Origin: Bacteroidota bacterium
GTDB taxonomy: Bacteria > Bacteroidota > Bacteroidia > NORP154
NCBI GenBank assembly: GCA_022572355.1
Contig: JACZWC010000001.1
Location: forward strand, 1-64,000
Length of the DNA stretch: 64,000 nt
Direction of reading: 5' to 3'
Shown here: one piece after another, positions 1-7,786 of the stretch
Layout of the letters: every line of letters begins with the position of its first letter
Position numbering within the stretch: the stretch's first letter is position 1
The notes under the pieces: generated by a model
What the model was told of the DNA's origin: nothing
Database searches by the model: none
Seen by the model: only the letters and a program-made list of their open reading frames with translations
Translations under genes and position numbers: made by a program

Positions 1-536
1 ATGGCAACCAGCCCTGCAATTTTATCACCATCCTTCAGCAAATCCAATGCAGTGCATTCCATATATACTTCGATTCCCTGATGTATTCCATGATCTTGTA
101 ATGTCCTGATCATTTTCAGGCCGGTTCTATCACCAACATCTGCCAGGCGGGGATAGCGGTGTCCGCCAAAATTCCGCTGACTGATCAATCCGTCTTTGGT
201 GCGATCAAATACGGCTCCCCACTCTTCTAATTCGCGAACTCTATCAGGTGCTTGTTGGGCGTGCAGTTCTGCCATTCGCCAAACGTTCAAGAATTTTCCG
301 CCTCGCATCGTATCCCTGAAATGTATCTTCCAATGGTCCCGCTTATCGACATTGCCCAGCGCTGCTGCAACGCCTCCTTCTGCCATGACAGTGTGCGCTT
401 TCCCCAATAATGATTTACAAACCAAACCCGTGCTCAAACCTTGCTGGGAGCATTCAATAGCAGCTCGTAAGCCGGCACCACCGGCTCCTATCACTATCAC
501 ATCGTGTTCGATGGTTTGTATTTCAGATATATCCAT
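1..536 (-). CDS. sdhA: Succinate dehydrogenase/fumarate reductase flavoprotein subunit (partial, N-terminal part)
   Basis: The N-terminal 178 codons are visible; the gene runs off the left edge. Translating the minus strand from the ATG at 536 gives MDISEIQTIEHDVIVIGAGGAGLRAA, a dinucleotide-binding GAGGAG loop for FAD, followed by KAHTVMAEGGVAAALGN, in which the His of HT corresponds to the residue that carries covalent FAD in the SdhA/FrdA family. Further on LISQRNFGGHRYPRLADVGDRTG matches the family substrate-domain lead-in. The family oxidises succinate to fumarate (or the reverse) as part of membrane complex II. The start lies 20 bp after the stop of the upstream thioredoxin-like lipoprotein gene, so co-transcription is possible. 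Which direction the enzyme works cannot be read from this fragment. Confidence 0.93.
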   Translation of the reverse strand, partial: MDISEIQTIEHDVIVIGAGGAGLRAAIECSQQGLSTGLVCKSLLGKAHTVMAEGGVAAALGNVDKRDHWKIHFRDTMRGGKFLNVWRMAELHAQQAPDRVRELEEWGAVFDRTKDGLISQRNFGGHRYPRLADVGDRTGLKMIRTLQDHGIHQGIEVYMECTALDLLKDGDKIAGLVA

Positions 537-556
537 TACGTTTAATTATGAGGAAG

Positions 557-1987
557 TTAGGCCTCGATACCCTCAAGTTCTTCCAGCACTTCTTTTATTT
601 TTCCCGAAGGTCGAGGCGCCTTTATGTCTATGATCTTCCCTTCCCGGTCAATTAAAATGAAGCGGGGTATGGACTGGATAATGTAATCTTTTGCTATGGT
701 AGACCTCCCTGCACCCTCAGCAAAAAGCTGAACCCCTTTCATTTCTTTTTCGTGTACCATCTTTTTCCAGGGGGCTCTTGTATTATCAATTGAAACACTT
801 ATAAAGACGATATTCTTATCTGCATATTCTTCTTCAAGCTTGGCTAGGAATGGAATTTCTTTCTTACAAGGCCCACACCATGTCGCCCAAACATCTATAT
901 ACACGTACTTACCTCTGAAGTCGCTAAGCGAAATTGTATCTCCCTCAATATTAGGGTATGTAAAATCCGGAGCTACTGCTCCAGCTGCCAGTTTTTGCCA
1001 TTCCGCATATGCACCTTTAATTTGTGCTTTGAATTCTTCATTCTTACAAGATTTTTCAAAATCAGATAATAATGCTGAAATATCATTTATACTCCTGTAT
1101 TTGATTTGCTCATCCATTATTTTAAATAGCAAGTAGTCTCTAAGAGGTCCCGAGGTAAAGATGTCCTTACAAGTTTTCAAGCGACTGGCCGTACCAGCAT
1201 GAGGGATATCCCAAGTTGTGGTATCGGCATTTCTCATTTTTTCCGCTTGTTTAGTTGTATACTTTGTCATAAACTTCCTGTACTCACTGCAGGCTAACAG
1301 GGTGCTATCATCAAGGTTCAATCCGCCTAAATAATTGTCATATTCTTTGGGTATGTCAATCGAATCATTCTTTGTATAGTAAGCGTAATATCCTGGGTAG
1401 TTCATGCGCTGCAATGCCCAAGTGAATTCCACCGCCGCATTCTCCAAGTCAAAGAACGTTTGTGATATGCCTGTAGCCGTAGCTTGAAAGTTATTAAGAT
1501 TGGTTAACAGCACCATTTTGATTGAATCAGTTCTGGAAGTAAATGTGTCCAGGTCTAGCATATACATATCTCTTCCCTGAGATGGGAAGCCCTCTTTTAT
1601 CAAAAACTTGGCTGCAAGAAAATTGTTGACTTCATTACCAACTCCTGAGTAGGTGACGGTTTCATCAAATTCTTCGGTATCCAGCTCGATGTGAATGCTA
1701 TCCCCGGGCGTGAAGAACATACCCGTTCTTTCCTTCCCGTGTTTGAAAGAGCCAAACATAGGTCCGTTTATGTTAAAAATAGTAGCGAAATTTCCTCCTG
1801 AATCCAATTTACAAGTATCGGCCATAATAAGACTCGTAGTGCCGGAAATTCTCACAATCGCAATATCTGATGTGGGGTTGGAGATTGAGCCGGTAATAAT
1901 AACCTCCGTAATAAGGACCTCTTTAACAATCTTCTGTTGACAGCTCAACAATCCAATTAAAACGATAAAAAGAAATAAGTTTTTCAT
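557..1987 (-). CDS. TlpA-like thioredoxin-fold lipoprotein (thiol:disulfide oxidoreductase)
   Basis: The 476-residue product begins with a lipoprotein signal, MKNLFLFIVLIGLLSC, with the lipid-attachment Cys at 16. Residues of about 30-130 resemble the beta-rich DUF4369-type domain common in Bacteroidota TlpA proteins; a helical middle follows; the last ~140 residues are an AhpC/TSA-thioredoxin domain starting GAVAPDFTYPNIEGDTISLSDFRGK. The redox motif WCGPC is at 370-374 and the cis-proline loop IPRF at about 440. Such proteins reduce disulfides in the periplasm, for example for cytochrome c maturation or under oxidative stress; the substrate here is unknown. It lies 20 bp upstream of sdhA on the same strand and 88 bp downstream of aspS. 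Confidence 0.88.
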   Translation of the reverse strand: MKNLFLFIVLIGLLSCQQKIVKEVLITEVIITGSISNPTSDIAIVRISGTTSLIMADTCKLDSGGNFATIFNINGPMFGSFKHGKERTGMFFTPGDSIHIELDTEEFDETVTYSGVGNEVNNFLAAKFLIKEGFPSQGRDMYMLDLDTFTSRTDSIKMVLLTNLNNFQATATGISQTFFDLENAAVEFTWALQRMNYPGYYAYYTKNDSIDIPKEYDNYLGGLNLDDSTLLACSEYRKFMTKYTTKQAEKMRNADTTTWDIPHAGTASRLKTCKDIFTSGPLRDYLLFKIMDEQIKYRSINDISALLSDFEKSCKNEEFKAQIKGAYAEWQKLAAGAVAPDFTYPNIEGDTISLSDFRGKYVYIDVWATWCGPCKKEIPFLAKLEEEYADKNIVFISVSIDNTRAPWKKMVHEKEMKGVQLFAEGAGRSTIAKDYIIQSIPRFILIDREGKIIDIKAPRPSGKIKEVLEELEGIEA

Positions 1988-2075
1988 AGTGTGAAGATGG
2001 ATTAAAGATCAGCTTTAAGGAAATAAAGTTAATGATATTAATACAAACAGTCGGTCGTACCCGTAGTCTGGAAGG

Positions 2076-3809
2076 TCACAGCCCCAATTCCTTACGTTGT
2101 TCTACAGAGATGGCAGATGGCGCGTCTAACATTACATCACGCCCTGCGTTGTTCTTTGGAAATGCGATATACTCACGAATAGACTCACTGCCTCCCAATA
2201 AGGCTACTAATCTATCGAATCCAAACGCGATTCCTCCATGAGGTGGAGCGCCGTATTCAAAGGCATTCAACAAAAACCCAAATTGCTCTTGCGCTTCTTC
2301 TTTTGTAAATCCCAGCAACTTGAACATTTGATCTTGTAATTCTCTTTCGTGGATTCTTATGGATCCTCCCCCTAATTCAATGCCGTTAATAACGAGATCG
2401 TAGGCATTCGCCCGGACTTTTCCAGGATCTGATTCCATTAATTCCACATCCTCTTTTTTGGGTGAAGTAAATGGGTGGTGCATGGCGTGCCATTGATTGG
2501 TCTCTTCATCTTTTTCCAGCAATGGAAAATCGAGCACCCACACCGGAGCAAAAGTGCCGCTTTCTCTCAAGCCCAGTTCGTCTCCGATTTTAAGTCTCAG
2601 CTCACCCATGGCCGTGAGCGTACTTTGTCTCGGTCCTGATAAAAGCAGCAATAAATCGCCTGCTTTAGCCCCGCATTCTTCGGCCCATTGCTTTAAATCT
2701 TCTTTGCTGTAGAATTTGTCAACGGAAGACTTGACCGTTCCGTCATCGTTGTATTTTACATAAACCATTCCCTTGGCGCCAATTTGAGGTGTTCGCACAA
2801 AATCGGTGAGGGCATCAAGCTGCTTACGACTATAGCCAGCACAGCCCTTTGCATTAATTGCAACAACTATTTCAGAATTATCAAATACATTAAATCCCTT
2901 TCCTTGTGCCACTTTAGTAAGATCCACAATCTTCATTTCAAATCTGATATCCGGCTTGTCAGAACCATATATGCTCATGGCTTCATCATACCCGATTCTT
3001 TGAAAATCTGGTAAGTCAACATCGAGAATATTCTTGAAGAGCGATTTCATGAATGATTCAAAGGTGACGAGCACATCTTCCTGCTCAACAAAAGACATTT
3101 CACAATCTATTTGCGTGAATTCAGGCTGCCTGTCCGCCCGCAGATCTTCATCCCGGAAACACCTGACAATTTGAAAATATTTGTCAAACCCTCCCACCAT
3201 AAACAGTTGCTTAAAAGTTTGAGGCGATTGTGGCAAAGCGTAGAACTGACCCTGGTTCATTCGAGACGGAACGACAAAATCCCGGGCACCTTCGGGTGTA
3301 GACTTAATGAGATAAGGAGTTTCAATTTCCAGAAAATCCATTGCATCTAAAAGATCTCTCGTGACCTTTAAGACTCTATGTCTGAGCTTCATATTTCTTT
3401 GCAGTGGGCCTCTTCGAAGATCGAGGTAACGATATTGCATACGCAATTCCTCACCACCGTCAGTTTCATCTTCTATTAAGAAGGGAGGTGTTTTGGATTG
3501 GCTCAGCACCTCCAAACTCTTTGTTATAATCTCTATATCTCCAGTGGCCATATCCGGATTCTTGTTGCTTCTCTCTACAACCTTCCCAGATACTTTGATT
3601 ACAAATTCTCTTCCCAGTTTGCGGGCCTCCTTGCATAAATCCACATCAATATCCATGTTGAAGACAATCTGAATAATACCATAGTGGTCCCTCACATCGA
3701 TAAAAGTCATGCCTCCGAGGTCCCTGGATTTCTGCACCCATCCGCAAATTGTGGTTTCGGTGCCAACGTTTTCAATGGTCAATTCTCCGCAAGTGTGTTC
3801 TCTTAACAT
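2076..3809 (-). CDS. aspS: Aspartyl-tRNA synthetase
   Basis: A class II aminoacyl-tRNA synthetase of 577 residues, close to the usual bacterial length. It has the N-terminal OB-fold anticodon-binding domain ([33 protein letters not shown]), RYLDLRR at about 128, motif 2 ([22 protein letters not shown]), the bacterial GAD insertion domain in the middle, and motif 3 near the C-terminus ([16 protein letters not shown]). It charges tRNA-Asp in the cytoplasm. The ATG at 3809 fits the family N-terminus. A non-coding mobile element is inserted about 80 bp upstream of the start. Confidence 0.97.
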   Translation of the reverse strand: MLREHTCGELTIENVGTETTICGWVQKSRDLGGMTFIDVRDHYGIIQIVFNMDIDVDLCKEARKLGREFVIKVSGKVVERSNKNPDMATGDIEIITKSLEVLSQSKTPPFLIEDETDGGEELRMQYRYLDLRRGPLQRNMKLRHRVLKVTRDLLDAMDFLEIETPYLIKSTPEGARDFVVPSRMNQGQFYALPQSPQTFKQLFMVGGFDKYFQIVRCFRDEDLRADRQPEFTQIDCEMSFVEQEDVLVTFESFMKSLFKNILDVDLPDFQRIGYDEAMSIYGSDKPDIRFEMKIVDLTKVAQGKGFNVFDNSEIVVAINAKGCAGYSRKQLDALTDFVRTPQIGAKGMVYVKYNDDGTVKSSVDKFYSKEDLKQWAEECGAKAGDLLLLLSGPRQSTLTAMGELRLKIGDELGLRESGTFAPVWVLDFPLLEKDEETNQWHAMHHPFTSPKKEDVELMESDPGKVRANAYDLVINGIELGGGSIRIHERELQDQMFKLLGFTKEEAQEQFGFLLNAFEYGAPPHGGIAFGFDRLVALLGGSESIREYIAFPKNNAGRDVMLDAPSAISVEQRKELGL

Positions 3810-3895
3810 GGCTATGGATTAGCGTGAACGAAATTAAAAATAAATGCCGTATGGAACGGGAGATTACTCAGAGAAAATCGAGGATCGGAAATTAC

Positions 3896-4089
3896 CGTTG
3901 TGTTATAGAACAATGTGGATGAGTTGTAAGTTTTAAAAAGACGCTGATAAACGCTGATCTCTTATGATTGCACGCTGCGAAAACATAATTAATCATAATG
4001 TATCAGCGTTTATCAGCGTCCAAGTCGACTTATGCAAGCACTTTGTAGGTAATTCCTTAGCGGAAACTACAAGTCATTGTAACAGAACA
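3896..4089. mobile_element. MITE-like non-coding element, copy A (194 bp) with 8-bp target duplication
   Basis: The element is flanked by the direct repeat GAAATTAC at 3888-3895 and 4090-4097, a perfect 8-bp target-site duplication. Its ends are imperfect inverted repeats: CGTTGTGTTATA on the left and, read inward on the other strand, TGTTCTGTTACA on the right. Inside is a perfect 19-bp inverted repeat (3940-3958 and 4002-4020, arm GACGCTGATAAACGCTGAT) around a 43-nt loop. No ORF is present, so it would have to be moved by a transposase encoded elsewhere. A second copy lies at 52050-52219. Common transposase families that leave 8-bp duplications include ISL3, IS66 and IS256, but the ends do not let me choose. 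It occupies nearly all of the 325-bp gap between aspS and the deacetylase gene. Confidence 0.85.
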
Positions 4090-4108
4090 GAAATTACTTT
4101 TACCTTTG
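4077..4108 (+). promoter_or_regulatory. Bacteroidota-type promoter for the deacetylase gene
   Basis: TTG at 4077-4079 and TACCTTTG at 4101-4108, spacing 21 bp, match the -33/-7 pattern TTG...TAnnTTTG. The -33 trinucleotide lies inside the right terminal repeat of the mobile element, while the -7 box lies outside it, just beyond the target duplication. The position supports the ATG at 4135 as the start of the downstream gene. Confidence 0.55.
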
Positions 4109-4134
4109 TCGCGATCAATCTCAAAGGTTCCAGC

Positions 4135-4755
4135 ATGTATTCTGAAAGGACTTATAATGTAATGGAGAAGATCTTTAAAGGTCTGGTATGGAGCATCCCC
4201 ACTGATAACAATTCAATTTTCATCACTTTTGATGACGGCCCCATCCCCGAAGTTACCCCGTGGGTTTTGGATACTCTAAAGAAATACGATGCAAAGGCCA
4301 CCTTCTTTTGCCTGGGGAAAAACGTTGAGAAGAATCCAGCAATATACCAGCGCATTTTAACTGAAGGGCACTCTGTAGGAAATCATACCTATAATCATGT
4401 GGACGGGTGGAGAATTAGCAAAACGAAGTATGTGGAGAATATCAACAAATGTTCTGAATGGGTCAACTCAAGGCTCTTCCGTCCGCCTTACGGGCGTCTG
4501 CGGCCGGTGCATTACAAGATGATCAAAAACGATTATTCCGTGGTGATGTGGAATGTGCTGTGCGGTGACTTCGACAAAAGGCTGTCGGGTGAAAAGTGCG
4601 TGGATAATGTGATCTCGAACACAAAGCCTGGGTCAATCATACTGTTTCATGATAGCATCAAAGCCTATGACAGACTGATTTATGCACTTCCCCGTGTATT
4701 GGAATATTATGCTGAGAAGAACTATTCGTTCAAGCCGATCGTGAACTTTCTTTAA
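4135..4755 (+). CDS. Polysaccharide deacetylase (NodB domain, carbohydrate esterase 4)
   Basis: I place the start at the ATG at 4135, which gives a 206-residue product; a longer frame exists to 3964, but it would read through the mobile element and the promoter. The NodB signature is present: TFDDGP at 31-36 with the catalytic Asp pair, the zinc-binding HSVGNHTYNH with His84 and His88, RPPYGR, and a C-terminal LFHDS. The family removes acetyl groups from N-acetylated sugars of peptidoglycan, chitin or other polymers. No signal peptide is visible, so the location is uncertain; the short MYSERTYNVMEKIF lead is typical of small Bacteroidota homologues. The stop overlaps the stop of convergent hemH by 4 bp. 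Confidence 0.88.
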   Translation: MYSERTYNVMEKIFKGLVWSIPTDNNSIFITFDDGPIPEVTPWVLDTLKKYDAKATFFCLGKNVEKNPAIYQRILTEGHSVGNHTYNHVDGWRISKTKYVENINKCSEWVNSRLFRPPYGRLRPVHYKMIKNDYSVVMWNVLCGDFDKRLSGEKCVDNVISNTKPGSIILFHDSIKAYDRLIYALPRVLEYYAEKNYSFKPIVNFL

Positions 4756-5768
4756 CCTTTCACGTTCTGTTCAACTATATCTTTCAAGGTAGCGATCCAG
4801 CGAGGGTGGCCATTTAAGCTCTCTATCAATTGAACTTTTTCTCCCCCATGTTCTTGGAATAAGGCGTTGTACTCAATTGATATTTCGTAAAGAGTTTCCA
4901 GGCAGTCAGCAACGAAGGAAGGAGAGAATACCAATATTTTTTTCACTCCGTTTTCAGCCAACTTGATAAGTTCATGGTCAGTATATGGTTTTAGCCAGGG
5001 GTCTTTACCCAACCTGGACTGAAATGAAATCGTGTACGAATCTTCCGAAAGATTCAGTTTACCAGCTATTTTCCTGGTTGTATCATAGCAAGTCGCCCTG
5101 TAACAGTGGTTATTGGATTCACTGATTTCTTCCTTACAATTGAACTCAATGCAATTTCTCCCGCCATGCTGTTTCTCCAGGTGTCTTTCCGGAAGGCCGT
5201 GATAGCTAAAGAGCACGTGCTCATAATCATCTATGTTTGCCTCCTTCGCTCTTTCTACCCAGCTTCCAATAAAATCTGGATGCTGGTAGAACTGCTTGAT
5301 GTATTGAATAGGTGGTGGGTTATTTAGCTTATCATATTCAGATTGCACTTTTTGCAAGGAAGACTCAGTAGCCGAAGTTGTGTACTGGGGATAAAGCGGT
5401 ATACATATTATTCGGTCAACATTCCTGTGAATCAATTTCTCAAGCGCAGATTGTACGCTCGGTTGCTGATAGCGCATGGCCAGTTCAACACAATAGTCAT
5501 CGCCTAATGCTTCTTGTAATTTATAACAGGTTTCATAACTGTTGAACTTAAGAGGCGAGCCTTTATCGGTCCAAATTTCTTTGTAAAGAGAGGCGGTTTT
5601 AGGCGAACGAAAGGGTACAATGAGAAAATTGACAAGAAAGAATCGTTTTAAAACTGAAAAGTCTATTACGAAAGGGTCGTTCAAAAATTCCGTGAGATAA
5701 GTTCGAACGTCTGATGTAGAGGGGCTATTTGGAGTGCCCAGGTTAACCAGTAAAACTCCTGTTTTCAT
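4752..5768 (-). CDS. hemH: Ferrochelatase
   Basis: The 338-residue protein starts MKTGVLLVNLGTPNSP and continues with VRTYLTEFLNDPFVID, both hallmark segments of HemH. The catalytic region is recognisable at LFSYHGLPERH (the His that receives ferrous iron and porphyrin) and SFQSRLGKDPWLKPYTD; the second catalytic segment is LVFSPSFVADCLETLYEI. It inserts Fe2+ into protoporphyrin IX as the last step of haem synthesis. No other haem genes are nearby. Its 3' end overlaps the convergent deacetylase gene by 4 bp; the 5' end is followed by a repeat-bounded GxxExxY gene. Confidence 0.96.
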   Translation of the reverse strand: MKTGVLLVNLGTPNSPSTSDVRTYLTEFLNDPFVIDFSVLKRFFLVNFLIVPFRSPKTASLYKEIWTDKGSPLKFNSYETCYKLQEALGDDYCVELAMRYQQPSVQSALEKLIHRNVDRIICIPLYPQYTTSATESSLQKVQSEYDKLNNPPPIQYIKQFYQHPDFIGSWVERAKEANIDDYEHVLFSYHGLPERHLEKQHGGRNCIEFNCKEEISESNNHCYRATCYDTTRKIAGKLNLSEDSYTISFQSRLGKDPWLKPYTDHELIKLAENGVKKILVFSPSFVADCLETLYEISIEYNALFQEHGGEKVQLIESLNGHPRWIATLKDIVEQNVKG

Positions 5769-5783
5769 TCTTTGATAGTTTTT

Positions 5784-5820
5784 ACCACTAAGGCACTTAG
5801 CACACTAAGTTTCACTAAGA
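5784..5820. repeat. CACTAAG-type inverted repeat, left arm
   Basis: This 37-bp stretch (accactaaggcacttagcac...) is matched, inverted and imperfectly, by 6242-6278 on the other side of the GxxExxY gene. It directly abuts the stop codon of that gene. A related motif recurs at 52962-53045. Confidence 0.7.
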
Positions 5821-6234
5821 TTAGGATTTTGGTAAGATTGCAAAGTTCTCCGTTACTAAAGGAATAAGACTCTTGGTGATGTTTTCAGAACAGAAATTAA
5901 TCAGTAACCCCTTTGGCTTGTCAGTTAGTTTTAAACATGAGAGTAACTGAGCCTTAAAAACAGGCAGAATTATTTCCACTGCCTTTAACTCTACAATTAT
6001 TATTTCGTTTACCAATAAATCTAGCTTGAGCGCTTCACCAAGCTCCTTTTCCTTATAGTTTATAGGAACAGCCACCTGAGATCGAACTGATAATCCTGAT
6101 TCCACCAATTCATCTATTAAACAAACTTCGTATACATACTCTAGTAATCCTGGCCCCAAATGCTTGTGTACCTCTATAGCACAACCTACGATTTGGTATG
6201 CAATGTCATTTACATATTTTTGAGTGATTTGCAT
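5821..6234 (-). CDS. GxxExxY protein
   Basis: The 137-residue product carries the family signature GLLEYVYE (G-x-x-E-x-x-Y) within GCAIEVHKHLGPGLLEYVYEVCL, followed by the conserved ELKAVE and GLLINF segments. The ELK-type core resembles the PD-(D/E)XK nuclease fold seen in related families, which is an inference. The biochemical role of the family is not established. The gene lies between inverted CACTAAG-type repeats, the left of which touches its stop codon, suggesting that gene and repeats form one cassette dropped between hemH and lpdA. Confidence 0.85.
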   Translation of the reverse strand: MQITQKYVNDIAYQIVGCAIEVHKHLGPGLLEYVYEVCLIDELVESGLSVRSQVAVPINYKEKELGEALKLDLLVNEIIIVELKAVEIILPVFKAQLLSCLKLTDKPKGLLINFCSENITKSLIPLVTENFAILPKS

Positions 6235-6241
6235 TCGCTTT

Positions 6242-6278
6242 TCTTAGTGTTTCTGCGTGTTCTTAGTGTCTTAGTGGT
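6242..6278. repeat. CACTAAG-type inverted repeat, right arm
   Basis: Reverse complement reads accactaagacactaagaac..., matching the arm at 5784-5820 with a handful of substitutions. It starts 7 bp upstream of the GxxExxY start codon and ends 17 bp from the lpdA stop. Confidence 0.7.
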
Positions 6279-6294
6279 GAAGTGCTAATCTCCT

Positions 6295-7698
6295 TTAAAT
6301 ATGGATAGCCCGCTTCTCAGTTGCATCCATTGCAGCCTCTTTAAAAGCTTCTGTAAAAGATGGATGCGCATGGCAGATTCGGGCGATATCTTCAGCAGAA
6401 GCCCTGAATTCCATTGCCACAACAGCTTCTGCGATCATGTCTGCGGCGCGAGGGCCGATCATGTGAACGCCTAAAATCTCGTCGGTATCAGAATCTGCCA
6501 ATATTTTAACAAAACCCTCCAAATCCATACTCGCTCTCGCTCTTCCACTCGCTTTAAAGGGGAATGATCCAACTTTATATTTAACACCGTCAGCTTTTAG
6601 CTGTTCTTCGGTATATCCTACTCCTGCAACTTCGGGCCAGGTATAAACAACGCTGGGAATGAGATTGTAATTGATATGAGGCTTCTGGCCTACTATCTTC
6701 TCCGCAAGAAATACGCCCTCATCTTCCGCCTTGTGCGCCAACATGGCACCTTTTACTACATCTCCAATTGCATAAATTCCCTTTACATTTGTTTCGAGAT
6801 CATCATTAACGTCAATCCTGCCACGGTCATCCAGTTTAACCCCAGCATTATCCAATCCCAAGCCTTTAGTATAGGGGCTTCTACCCACAGCCATTATGCA
6901 GTAATCCCCCTTTAATGAAACAACCTTTCCGGATTTGTCTTCTGCTGTGACCGCTACTGATTTACCCTTGACTGTCGCACTCGTTACCCTATGCTTCATG
7001 TAAAACTCCATTCCGATATTTTTGAGCGTTTTTTGTAGCTCCTTGCCAAGGGATTTGTCCATTGTCGTAATAATACCATCCATAAATTCGAGTACCGAAA
7101 CCTTGGCACCGAGCCTGGCAAACACCGATCCCATCTCCAGGCCGATGATTCCGCCTCCTATAAGTATCAAGTGTTTTGGGACTTCAGTAAGGTTTAGCGC
7201 TTCCGTTGAGGTTATTATTCTCTTCTTGTCAATTTCAATTCCGGGTAGCGAACTGGGCTTAGAACCTGTGGCAATAATGGTTTTATCAGTCTCTATCTTA
7301 AGCTTTTTACCTTTTTCTGGGGAAACTTCTATTGTATTCTTATCGATAAAAGTACCGGTGCCGTGAATAACATCTATTTTGTTCTTCTTCATCAGGTAGG
7401 CAATTCCGTCACAGGTTTGTTTAACCACCTCGTTCTTACGCTTTATCATTTGCTTCAGATCCATCTTAAGATCCTTCAGCTTTATTCCATGAGCACTGAA
7501 TTTTGAAGCTGCATTGTGGTAATGTTCAGATGAGTCTAACAGGGCTTTTGATGGAATACATCCTACATTTAAGCAGGTTCCGCCCAGAGTAGGATATTTC
7601 TCGATGATAGCCGTTTTTAAACCGAGCTGCGCACAGCGAATAGCAGCTACATAGCCACCCGGTCCTGAACCAATCACCGTAATATCGTACTTGCTCAT
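6295..7698 (-). CDS. lpdA: Dihydrolipoyl dehydrogenase (E3)
   Basis: I use the ATG at 7698 (MSKYDITVIGSGPGGYVAAI), giving 467 residues; a 17-residue Cys-rich extension to 7749 has no counterpart in the family. Visible features are the FAD loop GSGPGGY at 10-16, the redox disulfide in GGTCLNVGCIPSK (Cys42, Cys47), the NAD-binding GGGIIGLEMGSVFARLG, the second FAD motif YAIGDVV, and the C-terminal catalytic HAHPSFTEAFKEAA. The enzyme reoxidises dihydrolipoamide in pyruvate, 2-oxoglutarate or branched-chain dehydrogenase complexes or in glycine cleavage; no partner subunits are next to it. Confidence 0.96.
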   Translation of the reverse strand: MSKYDITVIGSGPGGYVAAIRCAQLGLKTAIIEKYPTLGGTCLNVGCIPSKALLDSSEHYHNAASKFSAHGIKLKDLKMDLKQMIKRKNEVVKQTCDGIAYLMKKNKIDVIHGTGTFIDKNTIEVSPEKGKKLKIETDKTIIATGSKPSSLPGIEIDKKRIITSTEALNLTEVPKHLILIGGGIIGLEMGSVFARLGAKVSVLEFMDGIITTMDKSLGKELQKTLKNIGMEFYMKHRVTSATVKGKSVAVTAEDKSGKVVSLKGDYCIMAVGRSPYTKGLGLDNAGVKLDDRGRIDVNDDLETNVKGIYAIGDVVKGAMLAHKAEDEGVFLAEKIVGQKPHINYNLIPSVVYTWPEVAGVGYTEEQLKADGVKYKVGSFPFKASGRARASMDLEGFVKILADSDTDEILGVHMIGPRAADMIAEAVVAMEFRASAEDIARICHAHPSFTEAFKEAAMDATEKRAIHI

Positions 7699-7786
7699 TT
7701 GCTGGAATTTTGAATTACACGAAGAACACCTCTCGCACAGGTGACGCAAATATCAATAATATTTCAGAGATATCTAGATGGACTGA

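Noticed and set aside
3964..4134. 57-codon N-terminal extension of the deacetylase frame
   Set aside because: It runs through the hairpin of the mobile element and across the -7 box; the family N-terminus begins at the ATG at 4135.
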